A DNA stretch of 64,000 nt from Paraglaciecola sp. L3A3 (GTDB lineage Bacteria; Pseudomonadota; Gammaproteobacteria; Enterobacterales; Alteromonadaceae): contig NZ_CP047023.1 of the NCBI RefSeq assembly GCF_009796765.1, positions 1,285,501 through 1,349,500 on the forward strand. Direction: 5' to 3'. The notes beneath the pieces are model-generated. The model saw nothing but the letters and a program-made list of their open reading frames with translations. It did no database searches and was not told the DNA's origin. The translations under genes were made by a program, and so were the position numbers. This document shows, piece after piece, positions 10,441 through 18,475 of the stretch. Each line of letters starts with the position of its first letter. Position 1 is the first letter of the stretch.

Positions 10441-11028
10441 TTAAAAAATAGTGTTATAACAAAGATATACACCAATGGCAGCTATGAGCAAACCTAAAAA
10501 TTTAAGTAACTGGCTGCCCATATTTAGGCTTTTAGCTGAATAACCTAGAAAAACGCCAACAAGGTGTATACAGGCTGTGCTTAACACAAATCCCAAAGCG
10601 TAAAAAACAGGACTGGATAAATAGGGCATTTCGGTGCCATGAGCATGGCCATGAAATATGGCAAAAAAGCTTACAAATAACATGGCTAATAATGGTGATA
10701 ATTTTTTATCAATGGCTATGGCAATACCTAAAACCAAAACAGAAATAGCAATACCTAACTCAACCGAAAATAGTGCAATTTCTTGCATGCCTAACACGCC
10801 CCCTATTAACATCACTAATACAAAAGTGGCAGGCACCATCCAGATCGCTCGGCCCCCAATTTGTAAACTTAAGATCCCCACACTTAACATTGCCAGAAGG
10901 TGATCCAGGCCAAGTACGGGGTGAGTTAGTCCAGTAATAAAACCGCCGCCGCCACTCATTTCATGGGCGTAAACTAAGTTTGAGATAAATAATGTGCTAA
11001 GTAATATTATAAATTTAATTTTGTTCAT
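10441..11028 (-). CDS. HupE/UreJ family membrane protein
   Basis: This 195-residue protein has an N-terminal signal segment ending near AHEMSGGGG and about six hydrophobic helices. It carries the family's histidine signatures HPVLGLDHLLAM (about residues 37-48) and FHGHAHG (about 124-130). HupE/UreJ proteins are inner-membrane carriers linked to nickel (or cobalt) uptake for hydrogenase or urease. No hydrogenase or urease gene is nearby, so the metal and client enzyme are unknown. It follows ywbE by 32 bp on the same strand and may be co-transcribed with it. The family call is firm; transport of a specific metal is inference. Confidence 0.85.
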   Translation of the reverse strand: MNKIKFIILLSTLFISNLVYAHEMSGGGGFITGLTHPVLGLDHLLAMLSVGILSLQIGGRAIWMVPATFVLVMLIGGVLGMQEIALFSVELGIAISVLVLGIAIAIDKKLSPLLAMLFVSFFAIFHGHAHGTEMPYLSSPVFYALGFVLSTACIHLVGVFLGYSAKSLNMGSQLLKFLGLLIAAIGVYLCYNTIF

Positions 11029-11060
11029 ATTCGTCTTTACTATTTAAGTTGAAGTTTACT

Positions 11061-11258
11061 TTAAGCTAAATGAATAACTTTTACTCTGCCCACTTGTCCA
11101 TCATCTAACATGACTTTGATACCATGTGGGTGGTTAGCTGAGTTAGTGAGTATTTTGGCTACTTCACCTTCGGTTAATTCGCCTGATCTTTGATCCTGTT
11201 TTAACACAATTGAAACTTGAGCACCTATTTTGATATTCGCTCTTTTTTGACCGTCCAT
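11061..11258 (-). CDS. YwbE family small protein
   Basis: A 65-residue protein with a ribosome site AGAGGAAG just upstream of its ATG. The sequence (MDGQKRANIKIGAQVSIVLK start, GELTEGEV and HPHGIKVML further on) matches the YwbE/DUF2196 family, small KOW-like basic proteins of unknown role. It lies 32 bp upstream of the HupE gene on the same strand. Length is normal for the family. No function is assigned. Confidence 0.85.
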   Translation of the reverse strand: MDGQKRANIKIGAQVSIVLKQDQRSGELTEGEVAKILTNSANHPHGIKVMLDDGQVGRVKVIHLA

Positions 11259-11417
11259 TATTACTTCCTCTTTATTGGTGGCGGGTTTAATTTATAGGGA
11301 TGACAATTAATATCTGTTTGCTACTAAGGCACTATTTTAGCATCTAATTGTAGTGATTTTTACAACTCTAAAATAGGCCTCTAGTTGCATGTCCTATTTA
11401 TATTTGTAGCTCGCTGA

Positions 11418-13265
11418 TTATTTATCGTGTAATTGTTCTTTCATTGCTTGGCGCATCTCTTTTTCTAGAGAAATAAACAGTTCAATATAGTTATTAACCA
11501 TCCGGGTCTCTTTATTTGCCGCAATTGATGCTTTAAGTAAATTTTGATGATGCTGTAATTCTGTTTGGTGATATAGGTTTTTGGCTTTTTCAGCTTTACT
11601 CTCATCTAGGCCTAATACCTGCAGCGATGTTTTGCTCATTTCTAAAGCTGTAAAATAGGACTCAATAAAGACATGGTCTGCCCCTGCATTTTCAAGATCA
11701 TAGGCGTGGCCACGGTCGTATGCACGGGCAACCATGGGTACATGTGGATGAAACTGTTTAACATGTTTGACCAATTGCAAAACGTGTTCTTTGTCATCAA
11801 TGGCAATCACAAACAAGGAAGCCTCATCCAGTCCTGCGGTGTGCAACAGGGAGGTATTTGTGGCATCACCAAAATAGGCATGAATACCTACTTTTTTGAC
11901 TCTTTCGATCATAGTAGTTGATTGGTCAATAACTGTGGTGTCAAAGCCATTTGCCATTAATAAACGATTGATGACTTGTCCAAAACGGCCAATGCCAGCG
12001 ATGACAACTTGTCCTTTTTTATCAATCGCATCGGCTGCTCTAGTTTGTTGGCTAGTGGCATATTGTTTGGTGATCACTTTGTCATAAAAAATAAACAAAA
12101 GTGGCGTTAGAAACATCGATAGGGTGATAACAGGTGAGAGTATCGCCTCCCATTCAAGGGGTAATGCCTGACTCTGTGAAGAAAAACTTAAGACTACAAA
12201 ACCAAATTCACCAGCTTGTGCCAAGCTTAAGGTGAGTAACCAGCCATCGGATTTTTTAATCTTGAAAATGACAGCTAAAGTTAATAACACCCCTGCTTTT
12301 ATGGCTATCACAGCCAAGGTTAAACTGCTTATTAATCCAAAGTTGTCAGACACCACTGAAAAACTAATACCTGCCCCCACGGTAATAAAAAACAAACCGA
12401 GCAATAAGCCTTTAAAAGGTTGAATGTTACTTTCTAACTCATGTCTAAATTCACTATTGGCTAATACCACCCCAGCTAAAAAGGCTCCTAAGGCGGGAGA
12501 AAGACCAACTAAACTCATCAAGGCGGCAATGGAAATAATCAGTAACAATGCTGTGGCTGTGTATATTTCTCTTAATCCAGTGTTTGCGACCCAAGTAAAT
12601 AACGGTTTAGAAATATAATGCCCTACCACTATGATTAAAGTAATTGCGCAGACTATCGCACCTGCGTATTGCCAGCCTGATAGATGTTCTACTAAGGATA
12701 AATTAGCATGCTCAGAGGTTAAAGTTGCAGCTTCAGGGATACCAAAATAAAGGGGAATAGCCAATAAAGGAATGGCCGCTAACATAGGAATAACTGCGAT
12801 ATCTTGTGATAATAAAATGGAAAACGCCGCTTGACCGCCATCTGTTTTATTAAGTGATTTTTCTGCAAAACTTTGCATCACAATCGCGGTAGAAGAAAGG
12901 GAAAATATCAGTCCCACCACTAATGAAGGTTGCCATGGAAAGTTTAACGCCATACCCAGTAGGGTGATGATTAAGGTGGTTAAACTAATTTGTAAGCCGC
13001 CTAAACCAATCAACCGACCTTTCATATTCCACAAGGCTTTAGGCGAGAGTTCTAGGCCTACAACAAATAACATCATCACCACGCCAAATTCAGCAAAATG
13101 TTGAATTGTGCTGGTTTCGTCGCCGACTAAGCCTGTAACGGGGCCAATAATTAGGCCCGCAATGAGATAACCTAAAACCGAACCTAAACCTAATCGTTTG
13201 GCTAATGGCACACAAATTACTGCTGCGAAGAGGTAAATAGCTGCTTGGATAAAATAAATCGTCAT
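11418..13265 (-). CDS. Kef-type monovalent cation:proton antiporter (CPA2) with TrkA-N domain
   Basis: A 615-residue protein close in length to E. coli KefB/KefC. Residues 1-385 form about twelve membrane helices with the CPA2 signature LLSQDIAVIP. The segment SEFRHELESNIQPFKGLLLG resembles the regulatory loop region of KefB/KefC. Residues from about 408 form a Rossmann RCK/TrkA-N domain with the nucleotide-binding motif VVIAGIGRFGQ, and the tail is helical. The family exports K+ in exchange for H+, often as protection against electrophiles. No KefF/KefG-type quinone reductase is adjacent, so glutathione gating is not established. The 13.3-13.6 kb gap holds a mobile repeat, not a partner gene. 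Confidence 0.88.
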   Translation of the reverse strand: MTIYFIQAAIYLFAAVICVPLAKRLGLGSVLGYLIAGLIIGPVTGLVGDETSTIQHFAEFGVVMMLFVVGLELSPKALWNMKGRLIGLGGLQISLTTLIITLLGMALNFPWQPSLVVGLIFSLSSTAIVMQSFAEKSLNKTDGGQAAFSILLSQDIAVIPMLAAIPLLAIPLYFGIPEAATLTSEHANLSLVEHLSGWQYAGAIVCAITLIIVVGHYISKPLFTWVANTGLREIYTATALLLIISIAALMSLVGLSPALGAFLAGVVLANSEFRHELESNIQPFKGLLLGLFFITVGAGISFSVVSDNFGLISSLTLAVIAIKAGVLLTLAVIFKIKKSDGWLLTLSLAQAGEFGFVVLSFSSQSQALPLEWEAILSPVITLSMFLTPLLFIFYDKVITKQYATSQQTRAADAIDKKGQVVIAGIGRFGQVINRLLMANGFDTTVIDQSTTMIERVKKVGIHAYFGDATNTSLLHTAGLDEASLFVIAIDDKEHVLQLVKHVKQFHPHVPMVARAYDRGHAYDLENAGADHVFIESYFTALEMSKTSLQVLGLDESKAEKAKNLYHQTELQHHQNLLKASIAANKETRMVNNYIELFISLEKEMRQAMKEQLHDK

Positions 13266-13346
13266 GTGTTTGAACTCTAAAGCATTGTCGAAAGCTTGTT
13301 TAATCGGTAGATTGGAGCCATTGATATAACATACTCAAAATTAATT

Positions 13347-13570
13347 AACCTGAACTTGGGATAATGAGTGTCGTTTCAAATTGAATTGTTACAAACAATT
13401 AAAAATATGCCCCCAGTTATATTTGGGTTAAGGTTTAATCGATGACGATATTTTTCGTGTATAGCAAGGCGGTTTTTCGTACGTAATAGCGGGCTATTAC
13501 TAGAAAATCCAACGCAGCTAGACGCAAAAAGAGCGTTATCGAGAGGCTCGACTTATTCCGAGCTCAGGTT
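13347..13570. mobile_element. MITE-like element, copy A (224 bp)
   Basis: It begins AACCTGAACTTGGGATAA and ends with the near inverse TTATTCCGAGCTCAGGTT. The right half has a long imperfect palindrome centred on TAATAGCGGGCTATTA, whose inner hairpin spans 13471-13510. Copy B at 31462-31691 shares both ends and the palindrome. There is no coding capacity. Flanks are AATT and ATTT, so no clean target duplication remains. It ends 16 bp before the ATG of the peroxiredoxin gene. Confidence 0.8.
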
Positions 13571-13586
13571 ATTTAAAGAGATTACC

Positions 13587-14123
13587 ATGGCAAATTCAAT
13601 AAAACTAACAACAGGCAGTTCTTTCCCCTCTATCGAAGCAACACTTGCTGAAGGCTCTAGGGTGAATTTAAGTAAAGCTCACAGTGGCGCCGATTGGCAA
13701 ATGTTAGTGGTATACAGAGGTAAACATTGCCCTTTATGTATACGATACTTAAATATTTTAGAAGAACATCAAGCTGCGTTAAAAGAGATAGGTGTTAGTG
13801 TCACTGCTGTGTCGGCTGATTCAAAAGCACAACTAGCAGAAAGTATGGAAAAATTAAATATTAGTTACCCTATTGCTTATGGTTTAAATGAACAACAAAT
13901 GAAACAATTAGGGCTGTATATCTCTGCCCCTCGTTCAGCCCAAGAAACCGATCATAACTTTTCAGAGCCAGGCTTATTTGTGATTAACGATGAAGGCACA
14001 TTACAAGCCATAGATATCTCGAACGCCCCTTTATTACGTCCTGAGTTGAGTGTAGTCGTAAGGGGGTTAACCTTTGTACGTAATCAAGATGATTATCCTA
14101 TACGTGGCACGGTTGCATATTAA
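13587..14123 (+). CDS. peroxiredoxin-like AhpC/TSA family protein
   Basis: A 178-residue thioredoxin-fold protein. The motif YRGKHCPLC places Cys48 and Cys51 in a CPxC arrangement, typical of the AhpC-TSA_2/peroxiredoxin-like group rather than classical AhpC (which has a single peroxidatic Cys here). The likely role is thiol-dependent peroxide reduction or a related redox activity in the cytoplasm; no signal peptide is seen. The ATG has an AAAGAG ribosome site. The whole upstream leader is a MITE-like element, so its promoter may lie in or beyond that element. Confidence 0.85.
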   Translation: MANSIKLTTGSSFPSIEATLAEGSRVNLSKAHSGADWQMLVVYRGKHCPLCIRYLNILEEHQAALKEIGVSVTAVSADSKAQLAESMEKLNISYPIAYGLNEQQMKQLGLYISAPRSAQETDHNFSEPGLFVINDEGTLQAIDISNAPLLRPELSVVVRGLTFVRNQDDYPIRGTVAY

Positions 14124-14182
14124 TAAGATTGTGGATTAACAAAAGTTGCAATAAATATTGCTAGTCCGGCACCTTGTTTTTT

Positions 14183-14482
14183 CTATTTATCGGTATGTTT
14201 TTTAAGTGATTCATCAAGTGCTTTTTTTTGCGTTGCTTGTTCTCTTTTACATCTGTTTTTTTCATATTCATATGGGTGATTACAATTTTTGTCAGCGCCA
14301 GAGAGTATCAAGGTTTGTTCTCTTTCCTTGCATTCAAGATATTGATTAGGTTCAATATTTATACATAAGGATTCCTTTTTCGCGACATTAGGGTCGCCAT
14401 AATCTTCAGAGCTATAAGTACTACAGCCATGTAGTATAATAAACATGACTGCTGTGAATATTATTTTTAGTTTCACATACAT
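14183..14482 (-). CDS. small hypothetical lipoprotein
   Basis: Starting at the ATG at 14482 gives 99 residues: a signal segment VKLKIIFTAVMFIILHGC with lipobox Cys, then a polar, charged tail with several Cys and many Lys/Glu. A longer frame from a TTG at 14581 exists, but the ATG has an AAGGG ribosome site and puts the lipobox at the correct distance, so I prefer it. It converges on the peroxiredoxin gene. I do not recognise the family; membrane anchoring through a lipidated Cys is inferred. Confidence 0.6.
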   Translation of the reverse strand: MYVKLKIIFTAVMFIILHGCSTYSSEDYGDPNVAKKESLCINIEPNQYLECKEREQTLILSGADKNCNHPYEYEKNRCKREQATQKKALDESLKKHTDK

Positions 14483-14632
14483 ATACCAACCCTTTTTGTA
14501 CTTATAACGAGTTAATAAATTAACTCGTTGAAATTTTTTAATCAAGAAACGAACGGTATCTGAGTTCAGATCTAGATTCAATCTATTTACTAGCAGCTAT
14601 TTACTGGTTTTAAACTGTTTTATGCCGCTAGG

Positions 14633-14687
14633 TCTGCGCTACTCTAGTTAAATCTGCGCTATTCTAGTTAAAGCTATTCTAGTTAAA
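14633..14687. repeat. 20-bp tandem repeat, 2.75 copies
   Basis: TCTGCGCTACTCTAGTTAAA, then TCTGCGCTATTCTAGTTAAA, then a 15-bp partial copy. It lies directly beside the decayed nth fragment at 14699, at the likely old junction. Confidence 0.8.
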
Positions 14688-14698
14688 ATAGTGCAGCC

Positions 14699-14914
14699 TA
14701 GTATTCAGTTTTATTCTTAAACTCACACAAGTCTTCAATAATATAACTTCCATAGTCTGGTTTACGGACGATGCAGGTGCCTCTTCCATGCAAAATAAGT
14801 CAGTTGTGTACGTCGACTTTAAATTCAGCTGGTACGACTTTAAGTTGCTTTTTTCACACTCAATTACATTTTACCGAGAGCGAATTAAGTGCAATTATAG
14901 ATTCTGTCTATCTG
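14699..14914 (-). pseudogene. nth: decayed 3' end of nth (endonuclease III)
   Basis: On the minus strand this stretch encodes a recognisable copy of the last ~70 residues of the intact Nth protein at 16390-17022. Conserved pieces are VVPAEFKVDVH-like and IIEDLCEFK. The codon matching Trp178 is TGA, and the region upstream in frame also has stops. Of the four Fe-S cysteines, those matching Cys194 and Cys197 are now Tyr (PDYGSYIIEDLC). It ends at TAG 14699-14701. It cannot make an active enzyme. The remaining 300 bp to the sigma-factor gene (14915-15218) show no gene. Confidence 0.9.
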
Positions 14915-15218
14915 TAAAAAAGTTCTAATTGTGGTATCAATTTAGTTTTCTATCTTAACAAGACAGGATAGTAACAATATGTTTTTACTATAAAATTACA
15001 TCAGGTGTTTAACTCTACATAGTACAAAACGACAAAGTGTACTGTGTCCTCATATTGCTCGTGCTATTTAGCCTATAGTTTCCTATTAATGTTTTTTAAT
15101 AAATATTTGTGATTTTTTCTGAATTGTTGCGAATAACTAGATAACAAGATTAGTCAGTATTAATACGGGGTGAGAATGTCTATATTTAGCATGGGTTTTA
15201 GAGCAGGGTTGAGAGTAA
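14915..15218. other. AT-rich upstream region of the sigma-factor gene
   Basis: 304 bp without a gene between the nth relic and the sigma factor. It presumably holds the cassette promoter; I could not pick a convincing -35/-10 pair. Confidence 0.4.
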
Positions 15219-15725
15219 ATGAACACAAGGAATAAGGCCTTTTTTGCTCAGTTAATGGAGCAACATAAGGGTATTGTTTATAAGATTGTTAATTCGTATT
15301 GTCAAAATCAAGATGATCGACAAGACCTTGCCCAAGAAATTTTAACCACCATGTGGCTGGTTTTCGATAAATATGATAATGCCTATAAATTTTCTACATG
15401 GATGTACCGCATCGCGCTAAATGTGGCGATTTCTTATTACCGTAAAGACAGTAAACGACAAGATAAAGCCAATGCAAATGAAGGATATATGGTGCACATT
15501 CCTGACTTATCCCAAGAAGGCGAGCGCAGTGAAGAGGTCAGGCAATTATATGATTTTATTGCACAACTCGATAAGTTAAATAAAGCAATTATGCTGCTCT
15601 ACCTAGAAAGTGAATCATACGACAGCATAGCCAGTAGCTTAGGGTTGAGTAAAACCAATGTGGCCACGCGAATTGGCCGAATTAAAGAAGCATTAAAAAA
15701 TCAATTTGAAACACAGGAGTCTTAA
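15219..15725 (+). CDS. ECF-type RNA polymerase sigma factor
   Basis: A 168-residue sigma70-family protein. Region 2 is visible at about residues 10-80, including DDRQDLAQEI, KFSTWMYRIALN and YYRKDSKRQ. Region 4 is at about 110-160, with the helix-turn-helix YDSIASSLGLSKTNVATRIG. There is no region 1.1 or 3, as expected of ECF sigmas. The next gene, a membrane protein, begins 1 bp after its stop, which suggests translational coupling and control by that protein. The style (HKGIVYKI start, partner with an N-terminal LxxxKNTWQ) recalls sigma/membrane-protein pairs common in Bacteroidetes; this is recalled, not searched. The target regulon is unknown. Confidence 0.88.
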   Translation: MNTRNKAFFAQLMEQHKGIVYKIVNSYCQNQDDRQDLAQEILTTMWLVFDKYDNAYKFSTWMYRIALNVAISYYRKDSKRQDKANANEGYMVHIPDLSQEGERSEEVRQLYDFIAQLDKLNKAIMLLYLESESYDSIASSLGLSKTNVATRIGRIKEALKNQFETQES

Positions 15726-15726
15726 T

Positions 15727-16386
15727 ATGAATTTAGATAACTTTAAAAACACTTGGCAGCAGCAAAACACTGACACCGCAGCCGCTATTACCATCAACCA
15801 AACTATCTTGGCTGACATCAAAGTAAATAAACAAATGAAAGAACTGACTAATATGAAATGGGCTCGCATTATTGAGAGCGCAGCTTTTTTCTACATTATT
15901 GTTTTATTGGGGCAGTATATTGCTAAAGATTTTAGTCTGTCAGCATCAACCATATCTGCATTTATCCTAACTATTTTTGCCATTGTTGGGCTGGCTGGAA
16001 ATATTGGTCAAATCGTACTTATTTCAAAAATTGATTATGCAAAGCCAGTTAGCCAATTGCAGAAAGATATCTACAGTGTTTGCGCACATAAATTGCAATT
16101 AACTAAGTTATTGCTGATGTCAGTTCCTTTTTATATGGCTTATGTTTTTATAGGTTTTGATTTACTGCTGGGGATTGATTTGTTTCAACACCTAGAGCTT
16201 CATATGATTTGGTTTTATTCCCTATCATCAATATTACTGTTAGTGGTGACCACTTTAGTGTTAACTAAAATACATTACCAAAATATCGCGGTTGCTTGGG
16301 TTAAGCGCACCATTCAATTTATTGTTGGTGAGCGGTTAGTAAATATGGCCCAATTTATTAATAGTCTAGAATCCAGTGATAGTTAA
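15727..16386 (+). CDS. putative membrane partner (anti-sigma-like) of the sigma factor
   Basis: A 219-residue protein from the ATG at 15727. A longer frame from 15706 overlaps the sigma gene, but a GGAG ribosome site sits just before 15727. The N-terminus is cytoplasmic and polar (NLDNFKNTWQQQN). Four hydrophobic segments follow at about 50-70, 80-105, 130-155 and 165-190, then a cytoplasmic tail. No zinc-binding anti-sigma motif is seen. Placement directly behind an ECF sigma gene, on the same transcript, suggests it modulates that sigma factor. This is inference from context; the protein family itself has no established function that I know. Confidence 0.65.
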   Translation: MNLDNFKNTWQQQNTDTAAAITINQTILADIKVNKQMKELTNMKWARIIESAAFFYIIVLLGQYIAKDFSLSASTISAFILTIFAIVGLAGNIGQIVLISKIDYAKPVSQLQKDIYSVCAHKLQLTKLLLMSVPFYMAYVFIGFDLLLGIDLFQHLELHMIWFYSLSSILLLVVTTLVLTKIHYQNIAVAWVKRTIQFIVGERLVNMAQFINSLESSDS

Positions 16387-16389
16387 GGA

Positions 16390-17022
16390 TTATTCTGTTT
16401 TATCTTTAAACTCACACAAGTCTTCAATAATGCACGATCCGCAGCGTGGCTTGCGGGCTACGCAAGTATAACGGCCATGTAGGATTAGCCAGTGGTGTAC
16501 GTCTACTTTAAATTCTGCTGGTACTACTTTTAACAGTTTTTGTTCAACCTCGATTACATTTTTACCCGGAGCGAATTTGGTACGATTGGAGACTCTGTCT
16601 ATGTGGGTGTCTACCGCTATGGTAGGCCAGCCAAAGGCTGTGTTGAGCACTACGTTGGCGGTTTTACGACCCACTCCGGGCAGGGCTTCCAGCGCCGCTC
16701 TGTTTTCTGGTACTTCACCATTATGCAAGTCCAGCAACATTTGGCAGGTTTTTAGGGTGTTGACAGCTTTAGTATTAAATAGGCCGATAGTTTTGATGTA
16801 AGACTTTAAACCATCTAATCCTAAATCCAGTATGGCTTGTGGAGTGTTGGCGACGGGATAAAGCTTATCTGTGGCCTTATTGACGCTTACATCAGTGGCC
16901 TGTGCTGATAAGAGCACAGCTATTAATAACTCAAATGGCGAACTAAAGTTGAGCTCTGTAGTGGGGTGGGGATTGTTATCTCGTAAGCGAGTTAATATTT
17001 CTAAACGTTTAGTTTTATTCAT
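16390..17022 (-). CDS. nth: endonuclease III
   Basis: A 210-residue DNA glycosylase/AP lyase that removes oxidised pyrimidines. The helix-hairpin-helix motif LPGVGRKTA gives catalytic Lys120, and AVDTHIDRV gives Asp138. The C-terminal 4Fe-4S loop is Cys187-x6-Cys194-x2-Cys197-x5-Cys203, all present. Length matches E. coli Nth. It follows rsxE by 55 bp in the classical rsxABCDGE-nth order and is probably part of that transcript. Its stop codon lies only 3 bp from the convergent membrane-protein gene. A decayed duplicate of its last ~70 codons lies at 14699-14914. Confidence 0.97.
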   Translation of the reverse strand: MNKTKRLEILTRLRDNNPHPTTELNFSSPFELLIAVLLSAQATDVSVNKATDKLYPVANTPQAILDLGLDGLKSYIKTIGLFNTKAVNTLKTCQMLLDLHNGEVPENRAALEALPGVGRKTANVVLNTAFGWPTIAVDTHIDRVSNRTKFAPGKNVIEVEQKLLKVVPAEFKVDVHHWLILHGRYTCVARKPRCGSCIIEDLCEFKDKTE

Positions 17023-17077
17023 TTGGCTTTTTATTTGTTATTGATTTCACACTCTAAAAAATCTCGTATATCGCAAT

Positions 17078-17776
17078 TTAATTTTCTGTTGTTACTCGCG
17101 CTCTTTGCACTACCTTTTGCTCTTTTTTCGCCGCAAATATATTTTCCATGTGTGCATCGAGAATATTTTTCAGAGCGATAATCAGGCCCATAAAAATAAA
17201 GGCACCTGGCGGTAAAATGGCTAATAAAAATGGGCTGTCGGTTTCAAATACTGTGATTCTTAATACCAGAGCCCAATCACCTAATAATAGGTTAGCGCCA
17301 TTAAACAAGGTGCCGTTACCTAATAATTCTCGAATAGTTCCCAGTAACACTAATACTAAGGTAAATCCAAGTCCCATCATCAAACCATCAAAGGCAGAAT
17401 GCCCAACAGCATGTTTAGAAGCATAAGCTTCGGCTCGGCCAATTATGGCGCAGTTGGTGACTATTAATGGGATAAAAATACCCAAGGCTTGATAAAGTTT
17501 AAAGGTATAGGCATTCATTAAAAGTTGAATAATAGTGACAAATGCCGCAATGATCATCACAAAAATAGGAATGCGAATTTCGTTGGGGATCAAATTGCGT
17601 ATTAAAGACACAGTGGCGTTCGAGCCAATTAAAACTAAGGTGGTGGCTATGCCTAACCCCAGGCCATTAGTTAGTGTTTGAGTGACTGCTAGTAGTGGGC
17701 ACAAGCCCAATAATTGGATTAAAGCTGGGTTATTTTTCCATAACCCTTGCCAAGTTAATTCTTTGAACTCACTCAT
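17078..17776 (-). CDS. rsxE: Rsx/Rnf electron transport complex subunit E
   Basis: A 232-residue integral membrane protein with about six helices, homologous to RsxA (shared [15 protein letters not shown] motif: TNCA with the Cys in a membrane helix). RsxE pairs with RsxA to hold a membrane 2Fe-2S centre in the ion-pumping NADH:ferredoxin-type (Rnf) complex, which in E. coli reduces SoxR. It begins with GNKNPALIQ-like [19 protein letters not shown], typical of the family. It is the last rsx gene, 27 bp after rsxG, followed by nth. Confidence 0.96.
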   Translation of the reverse strand: MSEFKELTWQGLWKNNPALIQLLGLCPLLAVTQTLTNGLGLGIATTLVLIGSNATVSLIRNLIPNEIRIPIFVMIIAAFVTIIQLLMNAYTFKLYQALGIFIPLIVTNCAIIGRAEAYASKHAVGHSAFDGLMMGLGFTLVLVLLGTIRELLGNGTLFNGANLLLGDWALVLRITVFETDSPFLLAILPPGAFIFMGLIIALKNILDAHMENIFAAKKEQKVVQRARVTTEN

Positions 17777-17803
17777 TCACGTTTCTCGTCTCTCATTTTT
17801 TGT

Positions 17804-18475
17804 TTATTTTGAGCCTGAAGCACTTAGTTGGCAGGCGTTGTCTGCAGAAAAAATACTGTCTTGATTGGCTAAATAATATTCTATGCTTTTACGCACAGCT
17901 TTCGCTACGGCTCTAGGTGTGATGGTGGCGCCGGTGAATTGATCAAATTGGCCGCCGTCTTTTTTTACTGTCCACATATAGCTAGTATCAGCAGTGTATT
18001 TTTGTTGGTTAAAGTCTAATACCCAATTACTTATTCTAAGTTCAATCTTATCGCCCAAACCAGGCGTTTCTTTGTGTTTAAGTACTCGCACTCCAGATAC
18101 CACTGCAGTTTCTGGGGCAGGGGAGTACATGCCAACAACCAGTTGTATTTTTCCGCTATAGCCATCAGGTGCAGTGGTTTCAATGGCCACAGCTATAGCT
18201 TTACCTTGTTTTGTTGCTCGGTATACTTTTTGTGGGGCTTTATTACCTAATAATGAATCGTCGGTAACAAGAGCACAATCAAATTGTACTTGGTTATCGT
18301 AACTCTGTTCATCGATAACTTCATGTAATATAGAAAGCAGCTTTTGTTGCTGCTGTATGGCTATTTGGTCTTTGGTACCAAAATAAGTAAGTGCAATAAG
18401 GCCTGTAGTCACTAGGGCAAATATAGCCAAAATAAGGCCATTTCTGAGCATGTTATTTTGGATCGTTTGGCTCAT
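17804..18475 (-). CDS. rsxG: Rsx/Rnf electron transport complex subunit G
   Basis: A 223-residue protein with one N-terminal membrane helix (about residues 12-32) and a periplasmic FMN-binding domain. The flavinylation motif FTGATITPRAV is present; Thr186 is the expected covalent FMN attachment residue. The motif HKETPGLGDKIE is also conserved. Its start overlaps the rsxD stop by one base, so translation is coupled. Role: periplasm-facing electron carrier in the Rsx complex. Confidence 0.96.
   Translation of the reverse strand: MSQTIQNNMLRNGLILAIFALVTTGLIALTYFGTKDQIAIQQQQKLLSILHEVIDEQSYDNQVQFDCALVTDDSLLGNKAPQKVYRATKQGKAIAVAIETTAPDGYSGKIQLVVGMYSPAPETAVVSGVRVLKHKETPGLGDKIELRISNWVLDFNQQKYTADTSYMWTVKKDGGQFDQFTGATITPRAVAKAVRKSIEYYLANQDSIFSADNACQLSASGSK

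Noticed and set aside
14483-14581. N-terminal extension of the small lipoprotein to a TTG at 14581
   Set aside because: It would bury the lipobox 50 residues in; the ATG at 14482 has a proper ribosome site.
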